Shown piece by piece: positions 1 to 5,856 of a stretch of 42,080 nucleotides of DNA. Under the pieces are notes generated by a model. The model was not told the origin of the DNA and did not search any database. It worked only from the letters and a program-made list of their open reading frames with translations. Each line of letters starts with the position of its first letter. The stretch's first letter is position 1. The DNA is from an uncultured Bacilli bacterium (GTDB lineage Bacteria; Bacillota_I; Bacilli_A; RF39; UBA660): the NCBI GenBank assembly GCA_910588195.1, contig CAJUPN010000011.1, positions 1 through 42,080 on the forward strand, given 5' to 3'. The translations under genes were made by a program, and so were the position numbers.

Positions 1-2
1 AT

Positions 3-482
3 GGAGCAGATTCATCAAAGACACTTCCATATAATACAGAAACAGGATATAAAGCAAGTACAACAGGAAATATAACTGGAGTATATGATATGAGTGGAGG
101 AGCATGGGAGTATGTAGCTGGCTATATGCCAAGTTCTAGTGATGCTTCTGGATTTACTTCTGATGAATTAATTACATATTCAAAATACTTAGATTTATAT
201 CCAAATAATTCTACAATGATATCTTATAATAATAGAATTTTGGGAGATGCAACAGGAGAGATGGGACCATTCTACTTCTATGCCGATAAAGATAATAATA
301 AACGATACCATAATAATTGGTACGGTGACTATTCGGACTTCGTAGACTCTACTAGCCCTTGGTTCGCTCGAGGCGGCGTTTACGTCGATGGCGTTCTTGC
401 TGGTCAGTTCTACTTCGGTAGGTACACTGGTGGTGTCGTCACTTACGATGGGTCCCGCCTTGTTCTCGCAGCAAAAATTTAA
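3..482 (+). CDS. DGR target (variable) protein, FGE/C-type-lectin-like C-terminal domain, 5'-truncated by window edge
   Basis: The reading frame is open from base 3 to the TAA at 480-482; the true start lies left of the window. The visible 159 residues match the C-terminal third of the two complete paralogues at 38272 and 40036 (shared GGAWEYV, YMPSS, ILGDATGEMGPFY). Domains of this kind, ending in RGG...GQF...GSRLVL, belong to the formylglycine-generating-enzyme/C-type-lectin fold that DGRs use as a scaffold for variable residues. Codons 321-473 are the VR. The protein is probably a surface-exposed ligand-binding protein, because the complete paralogues begin with a hydrophobic export segment. 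The ATG at 90 is internal (Met of a conserved DMSGGAW motif), not the start. The ligand cannot be told from sequence. Confidence 0.9.
   Translation, partial: GADSSKTLPYNTETGYKASTTGNITGVYDMSGGAWEYVAGYMPSSSDASGFTSDELITYSKYLDLYPNNSTMISYNNRILGDATGEMGPFYFYADKDNNKRYHNNWYGDYSDFVDSTSPWFARGGVYVDGVLAGQFYFGRYTGGVVTYDGSRLVLAAKI
321..473 (+). repeat. DGR variable repeat (VR)
   Basis: This 153-bp block aligns without gaps to 626-778 at a constant offset of 305. There are 16 mismatches, at 330, 336, 355, 366, 367, 378, 379, 385, 387, 411, 417, 418, 423, 438, 439 and 444, and in every case the TR base is A. The VR bases there are 8 G, 7 T and 1 C. None of the 116 non-A positions differ. Twelve codons change: all 11 Asn (AAY) codons plus one GAC to GTC, giving Y, D, S, A, V, V, D, Y, G, Y, V, Y. 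The last 29 bp (445-473) are identical to the TR and G+C-rich, as expected of an initiation-of-mutagenic-homing (IMH) end. Homology stops at 474. Confidence 0.97.
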
Positions 483-550
483 AAACATTTAAATTTTTGT
501 AACTTAGTTACTTAAAAAGTCATCCCTGCCTCTTTTTTAGCAGGGATGAC
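473..550 (+). promoter_or_regulatory. Three consecutive inverted repeats directly after the VR
   Basis: The first stem is 473-480 with 491-498 (8 bp, 10-nt loop) and starts at the VR end. The second is 499-503 with 507-511 (GTAAC/GTTAC, 3-nt loop). The third is 519-529 with 540-550 (11 bp, GTCATCCCTGC with its complement, 10-nt T-rich loop). In the Bordetella phage DGR a hairpin/cruciform downstream of the VR promotes retrohoming, so a target-recognition role is plausible here. The third stem could also terminate the target gene transcript, although its T-run (557-563) is not directly adjacent to the stem. Confidence 0.6.
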
Positions 551-625
551 AAACTTATTTTTTGGCATTTATGATATGAATATAAATGTAGGTTAAAGTT
601 GTAAAAATTAAACTCGTTATCCCCT

Positions 626-778
626 TACGGTGACAATTCGAACTTCGTAGACTCTACTAACCCTTGGTTCAATCGAGGCGGCAATTACGACAATGGCGTT
701 CTTGCTGGTCAGTTCAACTTCAATAGGAACACTGGTGGTGTCAACACTAACGATGGGTCCCGCCTTGTTCTCGCAGCA
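626..778 (+). repeat. DGR template repeat (TR)
   Basis: This is the non-coding donor copy of the VR, lying 152 bp downstream of it. Read in the VR frame it encodes 11 AAY codons, the codon that adenine mutagenesis can diversify most widely without creating stops. It holds 37 adenines, of which 16 differ in the present VR. The flanks are not homologous to the VR flanks: upstream ends at 625/320, and downstream mismatches begin at 779-780 (CT against AA in the VR), a candidate IMH*/IMH distinction. Third codon positions are rich in G and C (GGC, GTC, CGC, CTC), unlike neighbouring genes. The TR frame is open from 605 to about 840 but has no ATG, GTG or TTG start, so it is an RNA template rather than a gene. 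Confidence 0.96.
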
Positions 779-1000
779 CTAATTTATATAAGGCGTGCCT
801 TCATTAATGTATTAATAGTAGCAAATAATTTATTTAAACTATAATTTTGATTTAAGGATCTATACACTAATGTTTATATTAGAAACTTTAACCTTTCTAT
901 TCGTAGATAAAAATATAAATAAAAGCCTTTTGTGAGTAAAAAGATGTTGAAAATTAGAGGCTTTTGGACAGTACATACAGTACTGTTTTTTTGAAATTAG
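779..1000. other. Non-coding spacer between TR and DGR operon
   Basis: No gene is seen here. With the TR and the hairpins it completes the 483-1015 intergenic region. It contains a small inverted repeat AAGG/CCTT (790-801) 12 bp after the TR, a long-range pairing of 921-928 with 958-965 (AAAAGCCT/AGGCTTTT) and the terminator-like stem at 968-992. DGR reverse transcriptases usually need structured RNA flanking the TR for priming, so this stretch is a candidate part of the template RNA. That role is inferred. Confidence 0.4.
968..992 (+). terminator. Rho-independent-like terminator between TR and accessory/RT operon
   Basis: The stem ACAGTAC (968-974) pairs with GTACTGT (980-986) across a 5-nt loop and runs into seven T's (986-992). 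It sits after the TR spacer and 23 bp before the first DGR gene start. It may end the TR RNA or attenuate read-through into the operon. Confidence 0.55.
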
Positions 1001-1015
1001 AAAGAGGTAATAAAT

Positions 1016-1384
1016 TTGAGTAAGATATATGCTAAATACTTAGAACTAAAAGAAAAAGATAAAGAAAAATTATACTTGTTTAAATCAGGTAAATTTTATA
1101 TCTTCATTGCAGATGACTGTGATGCTATAAATGACTATGTAGTATTAAAAAAAGTGAAATTCACTAATGAAGTATATAAATGTGGATTTCCTGAAAATGT
1201 TTTAGAAGACTATTTAAGAGTATTTAAAAATCATAATTTAAATATTGAACTAGTTGATAATACAAATTTAAATAATAATTCAATATATGACATAATAAAA
1301 AATACTGATATAAATAAAATAACACCACTAGAAGCTTTAAAAATATTAGAAAATTTAAAAGAGATTATCCAAAATGAAAAGTAA
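1016..1384 (+). CDS. DGR accessory protein, MutS domain-I-like (MSL type)
   Basis: The protein has 122 residues and a TTG start at 1016, with AGAGG at 1003-1007 eight bases upstream. Residues about 7-80 follow the plan of MutS N-terminal domain I: YLELKEK, then LFKSGKFYIFIADD (compare MutS FRMGDFYELFFDDA), then YKCGFPENVLEDYL (compare MAGVPYHAVDGYL). No clamp, lever or ATPase domain follows; the remaining 40 residues are predicted helical and unrecognised. The mismatch-reading F-x-E motif of MutS is F27-Y28-I29 here, so the Glu is missing. MutS-like small proteins are a known minor class of DGR accessory protein. The gene heads the operon and overlaps the Avd-like gene by 11 nt. A role in handling the TR RNA/cDNA or mismatched duplex is inferred. 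Confidence 0.7.
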   Translation: MSKIYAKYLELKEKDKEKLYLFKSGKFYIFIADDCDAINDYVVLKKVKFTNEVYKCGFPENVLEDYLRVFKNHNLNIELVDNTNLNNNSIYDIIKNTDINKITPLEALKILENLKEIIQNEK

Positions 1385-1736
1385 TACAGTTGAAGATTTA
1401 GTTATATATCAAAAATATATGGACCTTATATACTATACTGAAATGATTACAGAAAAATATCCTCGAGTTAGTAAAAGCTCAACAGTAGCCTCTATTAAAA
1501 ATTCAACATATGATGGAATGAAATGTATCTTAATGGCTTATAAGATGTACGAAAAAAAAGATAAATTGAATTATTTAAATCAACTTGATGTCAATTTAAA
1601 GATGTTAAAAGTTTTGGTACGAGTATCCTATAAGAAAAAATATATTAATATCAGAAATTATGAATCTTGGTGTCGAAAATTAAATACAGTAGGAACATTC
1701 CTTGGAGGATGGATTAATTCATGTGTAAAACAATAA
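1374..1736 (+). CDS. avd: Avd-like DGR accessory variability protein (four-helix bundle)
   Basis: At 120 residues it has the usual Avd length. It is basic and almost wholly helical: an N-terminal VEDLVIYQKYMDL helix and a C-terminal LGGWINS segment, both typical of the bAvd/23S-insertion four-helix-bundle family. Avd forms a pentameric barrel that binds the RT and the TR RNA and is essential for template-primed cDNA synthesis in the Bordetella phage system. Here it lies between the MSL gene (11-nt overlap) and the RT gene (16-nt overlap), so all three are probably translationally coupled. No strong Shine-Dalgarno is visible before the ATG, which fits coupling to the upstream gene. Confidence 0.85.
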   Translation: MKSNTVEDLVIYQKYMDLIYYTEMITEKYPRVSKSSTVASIKNSTYDGMKCILMAYKMYEKKDKLNYLNQLDVNLKMLKVLVRVSYKKKYINIRNYESWCRKLNTVGTFLGGWINSCVKQ

Positions 1737-2764
1737 AAAAGTGTTTTTTAGAAAAACTAACTTTTGATAAAATGTTAAGTGCCCACATTAGAGCAAGTAA
1801 AGGAAAAAAGACAAAAAAAGAAGTAATTATCTTTGAAATGGATTTGGAAACTAATCTAATTAGAATAATAGATGAAATAAAAAATAGAAAATATAAATTT
1901 GGTGAGTATCGACAATTTTTAGTCTACGAACCTAAAGAAAGAATAATAAAGTCCCTTCCATATCGTGATCGTATTGTTCATCAGTGGTTTGTCGAAGAAT
2001 TCATAAAACCCTATTACAGTAAAAGATTTATTAAAGATACATATGCTTGTATTGATGGAAGAGGAACTCATATAGCTGTACTAAGAACTCAAGAGTATAT
2101 GCGAAAAATGCAAAAAACCAATAAAGATTATTATGTTTTAAAGTGTGATATAAAAAAGTATTTTTATAATATTAATAAAAGTATTTTAGTTAAAATATTA
2201 AAAAATAGAATAAAAGATAAACTTCTTTTAGACTTTGTTAATGTAATTTTAGATGATGGAGAAGAAATAGGAATTCCAATAGGTAACTTTACTAGTCAAT
2301 ATTTCGCTAATATATATCTTAATGAATTGGATCATTTTATCAAAGAAAAACTTCAAGTAAAATACTATATACGTTACATGGACGATTTTGTTCTTTTAGT
2401 TGAAAATAAAAAGGAAGCTTTATATTTATTAGAGAAAATAAAAGAATTTTTAAATATTAATTTAAAACTTGAATTAAATACTAAAAGTAAATACTTTCCC
2501 AATAAATTTGGCATAGATTTTTGTGGATATCGTATATATGAAACACACATTATTTTAAGAAAACGTTTTAAATCTAAAGTTAATAAAAATATAAAACTTT
2601 GGCGAAAGCTTAAAGGAGAAGATAAGTTTTTAAGAGATAAATGCTATAGAAGTTGGAATTCTTTTAAAGCCCATGCCAGTCATGCGAATTCTTATAATTA
2701 TATTAGTGAACTTGATAATTTAGTCAAAGAAGAGTTCTTATCCTTAGAAGAGAATTATTTTTAA
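1721..2764 (+). CDS. DGR reverse transcriptase
   Basis: The protein has 347 residues. The ATG at 1721 is preceded by GGAGG about 8 nt upstream, inside the end of avd. RT palm motifs are visible: the first catalytic Asp in CDIKKYF (D143), the IGNFTSQ motif (about 187-193) and the YMDD box (219-222) followed by FVLLVENK. The SQ ending of motif 4 (I/V/L-G-x-x-x-S-Q) is diagnostic of DGR RTs; group II intron RTs have QG...SP. There is no maturase X domain or HNH endonuclease, and the length matches DGR RTs. It makes adenine-mutagenised cDNA from the TR transcript for transfer to the VR at 321-473. A strong terminator overlaps its stop codon. Confidence 0.96.
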   Translation: MCKTIKKCFLEKLTFDKMLSAHIRASKGKKTKKEVIIFEMDLETNLIRIIDEIKNRKYKFGEYRQFLVYEPKERIIKSLPYRDRIVHQWFVEEFIKPYYSKRFIKDTYACIDGRGTHIAVLRTQEYMRKMQKTNKDYYVLKCDIKKYFYNINKSILVKILKNRIKDKLLLDFVNVILDDGEEIGIPIGNFTSQYFANIYLNELDHFIKEKLQVKYYIRYMDDFVLLVENKKEALYLLEKIKEFLNINLKLELNTKSKYFPNKFGIDFCGYRIYETHIILRKRFKSKVNKNIKLWRKLKGEDKFLRDKCYRSWNSFKAHASHANSYNYISELDNLVKEEFLSLEENYF

Positions 2765-2776
2765 TTCTCTTTTTTT
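2749..2776 (+). terminator. Rho-independent terminator of the DGR operon
   Basis: A 9-bp perfect stem (2749-2757 with 2762-2770, loop TTTT) is followed by a T-run to 2776. It includes the stop codon of the reverse transcriptase gene. Confidence 0.85.
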
Positions 2777-2786
2777 CTTTTGTGGT

Positions 2787-2815
2787 TTGAAAGTTATGGA
2801 GTTTTATGTTACAAT
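2787..2815 (+). promoter_or_regulatory. Sigma-A-type promoter for the 2842 gene
   Basis: TTGAAA (2787-2792), a 17-nt spacer and TACAAT (2810-2815), right after the DGR terminator and 26 bp before the next ATG. Confidence 0.7.
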
Positions 2816-2841
2816 GTTCGGCAAATTGAAGGGGGATTAGT

Positions 2842-3303
2842 ATGATATTTTGTATTGATTCTGAAAAACATAAAAGATTATCGGAAATAATTTCATCTAT
2901 TTTAAAAGAAATTAAGAGGGATGAAGGTATAGATGCTATTATAATGAATAGTTATCTAATCCATGAAAGTATTTACAAAGTATTTCCACCTTCTGTTTTA
3001 AAGGATGGAATAAATATTAAAATTACATTTGTTGTTAATGATGAAAGAGAAAATATACCTGAAATTATGAGAACTTTTAAGTCAATGTGTGAAGAAGAAT
3101 TACATTATAATTTAATTTTCTCAATAATAGGTTCATCAGCTTTAAAGGCTACAGGACTTCATTTAGGGGTAGAAACTCTTCTTGCTGATGGAGAAATTCT
3201 TTTTGATAAAACTAACGAAACTACAAAGTCTAAGTTATTTGTTTATAAAAAACCAAATGAAGAAGTTATAACATATGAACCTAAGTTAAATATAAGGGGT
3301 TAG
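2842..3303 (+). CDS. Hypothetical protein, 153 aa
   Basis: I do not recognise this gene. It starts at ATG 2842 after a good ribosome-binding site (AAGGGGG) and its own promoter. It reads as a mixed alpha/beta cytosolic protein without signal peptide or membrane segment. A central stretch (SIIGSSALKATGLHLGVETL, about residues 93-112) and a C-terminal beta-like tail (KLFVYKKP) loosely recall small nucleotidyltransferase-type folds, but no catalytic motif is clear. No recognisable link to the DGR upstream, from which a terminator and promoter separate it. Confidence 0.65.
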   Translation: MIFCIDSEKHKRLSEIISSILKEIKRDEGIDAIIMNSYLIHESIYKVFPPSVLKDGINIKITFVVNDERENIPEIMRTFKSMCEEELHYNLIFSIIGSSALKATGLHLGVETLLADGEILFDKTNETTKSKLFVYKKPNEEVITYEPKLNIRG

Positions 3304-3400
3304 AAATTTTTATTTCAAATAGTAAAATAGAACAACTTATTCTTAATAAATTAGATATTTTAATAATGTAAACATAATTAATGAAATAGGGGGGGATTTT

Positions 3401-4591
3401 ATGTCAAAAAATAATGACAATGGCTTAGTGGATTTATTAAATAACTGTGGTTTTTCAGAAACACAAATAAGAAGATTAATATTTACATTTAATAGATTTA
3501 AAAATCGTTTTGAAAATAATAAAGATCTTGAACTTTATTATAGAAACTATGAAGCAGCAATGATTAAATTAGGCTATGAAGATTATGAAATTCATGAACT
3601 TGCAGCTACACATCCTAAGGTTATGTTTCAAAGTTTTATAGATGGAAATCTCGAAGAATATTATCAAAAATATATAAGTACAATAATTAAGAAAAAGCCC
3701 AAACTATCTATTGAAAGAAAGATAGAAGGAAATAGAAAGATTCTATTAGATTTAGGATTAGAAAAAGAAAAAGTTAATGAACTTTTAAAAATTGATTTAC
3801 CAATTACGGAGATGCATCCAAGAGATTTAATGGATAATATACTTTTCTATTTGGGTTGTATTTTAACTGATGAAGACTTAATAAAAATAATTAATAGTAA
3901 TTCAAAAGTATTATTATTTGGTGCTAAAGAATATCAAATTATTCTTGATGAATTTGATTGCATTACAAAAAAAATTTTAGGAGAAATTATAAGATCCTAC
4001 AATAAATGGAATACAACTCTTCAACCAGATGTTTTATATAAAATTTTAAAATTTGCAAGTTCCAAAGAATTAGATATGAAAAAATTTATAAAGGGATTAA
4101 AAAATACTCCATTAAAAAATCTTAGTGAAGAAGAATTGAATGAAGAATTTGCTGGATTACTTGAAATTGGCTTTACTGAAAAGCAAGCTAAAGAAAGTAT
4201 AACAAACAGTATGTCAATATTATATAATACTAAGTCTAAAGTAGAATATATTATTGAAGTTGGAAAACGTTACGCCATAGCAAAAGAAGATATTATATCT
4301 ATTCTTACCGGTTTTCCTTCGTTAACAGCTTGTGCTCCTGTCACTATAGTTGAAAAAATATATGCAATTGCTAGATATAATTTAACTAGTTATGTCGTAA
4401 ATCATCCTAAAAGTTTAATTCAAGGAGCTGAATTAATTTGGGCAAGAGCTTGGTATTTAAGATTATTCCATCCTAAGGTAACTTCTAAAGAATTTGCATG
4501 TGACATTTTTTCACAAGAAAGTAGCTTTGTAAAGAAATACAACCGAGAAAACACATATTTAAAGGAATTAAGAAATTTAATGAATAAGTAA
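3401..4591 (+). CDS. Helical-repeat protein, mTERF-like, unknown function
   Basis: The protein has 396 residues and starts at ATG 3401 after a run of seven G's acting as the Shine-Dalgarno. It is all-alpha, lysine-rich and has no export signal. Several units share the pattern LxxxGFxExQ(A/I)...hhxxxPxhhh (about residues 12-45, 105-135, 250-275 and 290-320: GFSETQIRR, LGLEKEKV, IGFTEKQAKE, TGFPSLTACAP). That pattern resembles mTERF helical hairpins, which bind nucleic acids in organelles. Bacterial relatives are little characterised, so nucleic-acid binding is only a suggestion. It stands alone, ended by the terminator at 4590. Confidence 0.6.
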   Translation: MSKNNDNGLVDLLNNCGFSETQIRRLIFTFNRFKNRFENNKDLELYYRNYEAAMIKLGYEDYEIHELAATHPKVMFQSFIDGNLEEYYQKYISTIIKKKPKLSIERKIEGNRKILLDLGLEKEKVNELLKIDLPITEMHPRDLMDNILFYLGCILTDEDLIKIINSNSKVLLFGAKEYQIILDEFDCITKKILGEIIRSYNKWNTTLQPDVLYKILKFASSKELDMKKFIKGLKNTPLKNLSEEELNEEFAGLLEIGFTEKQAKESITNSMSILYNTKSKVEYIIEVGKRYAIAKEDIISILTGFPSLTACAPVTIVEKIYAIARYNLTSYVVNHPKSLIQGAELIWARAWYLRLFHPKVTSKEFACDIFSQESSFVKKYNRENTYLKELRNLMNK

Positions 4592-4622
4592 AAGTATTGC
4601 AAAAAAGTGTAATACTTTTTTT
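4590..4622 (+). terminator. Rho-independent terminator
   Basis: AAAAGTATT (4590-4598) pairs with AATACTTTT (4611-4619), 12-nt loop, followed by T's to 4622. Confidence 0.8.
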
Positions 4623-4628
4623 ATTGTG

Positions 4629-4658
4629 TTGACATGTGTATATAAGACGCATTATAAT
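4629..4658 (+). promoter_or_regulatory. Promoter of the thymidine kinase operon
   Basis: A consensus TTGACA (4629-4634), 18-nt spacer and TATAAT (4653-4658) lie about 47 bp before the tdk start. They show that translation begins at 4705, not further upstream at 4636, which lies inside the promoter. Confidence 0.85.
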
Positions 4659-4704
4659 TGTTATAGTAAGTGTAGAGAAGACACATACTAGTGAGGAGGT
4701 AAAA

Positions 4705-5286
4705 ATGATAAAATGTTTTACTGGACCAATGTTCAGTGACAAAAGTGCATATTTAGTTGAAATTTATGAGCAACTTTGGAATAAAGATATTTCAATCGCT
4801 TTTAAACCCGAAATTGATTCGCGAGATGGAGATTCAATTAAATCGAAAAAATATCCTGATAAACCAATTCCAGCTCAATTTGTAAAAACAACTGATGACA
4901 TTTTAAAATATATAATAGAAGGAAACTATAAGACAGTCCTGATTGATGAAGCTCAATTTTTAAGTGGTAATGCTCGTGACTTAGTCGATTTATCAGTAAT
5001 CTTAGATATTGACTTTTATGTTGCAGGGTTAAATATGACCAGTGAACAAGAACCTTTTGGCTTTATGCAAGATATTCTTGCTGTATCAGATGAAACTATT
5101 CATGTCCATGGTTACTGTCAAGATTGTAATAAACCCTCATACTATAGTTATTCATTAATCAGTGACAAAGTAGGACAAATTAAAGTAGGTGATGAATATA
5201 TTTCTCTTTGTCCCAATTGCCTCAAGAGAAGAATTTTACAAAAAAGAGGAAAGAAACTAATGTTAAGGAGTGAAGAATATAAATGA
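4705..5286 (+). CDS. tdk: Thymidine kinase (type II family), altered P-loop
   Basis: The protein has 193 residues and starts at ATG 4705 with GAGGAGGT 4 nt upstream. It phosphorylates (deoxy)thymidine in the salvage pathway. Family hallmarks are the N-terminal phosphate loop CFTGPMFSDKS (residues 4-14), a Walker-B/catalytic-Glu LIDEAQF (about 78-84), and two zinc-binding CxxC pairs (CQDC and CPNC) in the C-terminal lasso region. The usual loop is GPMFSGK(S/T); here the Gly before Lys is Asp, which is unusual. First gene of a four-gene operon; its TGA overlaps the ATG of the next gene (ATGA). Confidence 0.88.
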   Translation: MIKCFTGPMFSDKSAYLVEIYEQLWNKDISIAFKPEIDSRDGDSIKSKKYPDKPIPAQFVKTTDDILKYIIEGNYKTVLIDEAQFLSGNARDLVDLSVILDIDFYVAGLNMTSEQEPFGFMQDILAVSDETIHVHGYCQDCNKPSYYSYSLISDKVGQIKVGDEYISLCPNCLKRRILQKRGKKLMLRSEEYK

Positions 5287-5852
5287 TTTATCTAATGCGT
5301 CATGGAAAAGACAACGAAGACTATATTGGAGGTTGGAGTGAAATACCTCTTACTAAAGAAGGTGTTTTAGAAGTAACTGAAACTGCTCAAATTTTAAATA
5401 ACTCAAAGAAAATAACTATTGATAAAATAATATCATCAAGTATCAAAAGAGCTATTCAAACAGCCGATATAGTGTCTCCTTTACTTGGTATTAAGGAATT
5501 TGAAATAAGTGATATGTTAAAAGAACAAAGCAAAGGCCATTTAAATGGAATGGAAAAAAATGTAGCAAAGCACTTATATCCTGAGTATACTGGAAATAAT
5601 GTTAAAGTTGACACTATTTATCCTGATGGTGAATCATTAGAAAATCTCTATACAAGGATAAAAAATAATTTAGAGTATTTTGCATCATTAGAAGATAATA
5701 CTTTATTAATCACACACCGAGGTGTTATAAATATGCTTTATTATATTTTTAATGATCTTGGATTAGACATGGATAAAGAAAAGTTTGGTGTTACTCACGC
5801 TTCTGTACATGAATGTGATATAAAAAATAAAACAATAAGAAAGGTAATATAA
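5283..5852 (+). CDS. Histidine phosphatase family protein (phosphoglycerate-mutase-like)
   Basis: The protein has 189 residues and overlaps tdk by 4 nt, so it is translationally coupled. It opens with the phosphohistidine motif LMRHG (residues 4-8). The second catalytic His is in LLITHRG (about residue 144-146) and the conserved phosphate-pocket Arg in SSIKRAIQTA. This is the histidine-phosphatase fold of cofactor-dependent mutases and alpha-ribazole/nucleotide phosphatases. Its position between a thymidine kinase and two P-loop nucleotide enzymes suggests a nucleotide or sugar-phosphate substrate. The exact substrate cannot be read from the sequence. Confidence 0.88.
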   Translation: MIYLMRHGKDNEDYIGGWSEIPLTKEGVLEVTETAQILNNSKKITIDKIISSSIKRAIQTADIVSPLLGIKEFEISDMLKEQSKGHLNGMEKNVAKHLYPEYTGNNVKVDTIYPDGESLENLYTRIKNNLEYFASLEDNTLLITHRGVINMLYYIFNDLGLDMDKEKFGVTHASVHECDIKNKTIRKVI

Positions 5853-5856
5853 TTAT

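Noticed and set aside
90..482. ATG at 90 as the start of the target gene
   Set aside because: The same frame is open back to base 3 and encodes sequence homologous to the paralogues; Met at 90 is the internal Met of the conserved DMSGGAW motif.
195..488. 97-residue minus-strand ORF across the VR
   Set aside because: It is a shadow of the target gene; no ribosome-binding site and no recognisable sequence.
605..844. Open frame running through the TR as a second protein-coding copy
   Set aside because: It has no ATG, GTG or TTG start before or within the repeat and homology to the target gene ends sharply at 626, so it is the non-coding template.
1721..2764. Reverse transcriptase as a group II intron or retron RT
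   Set aside because: No maturase or HNH domain or intron RNA is visible, and the IGxxxSQ motif, Avd neighbour and TR/VR pair identify a DGR.
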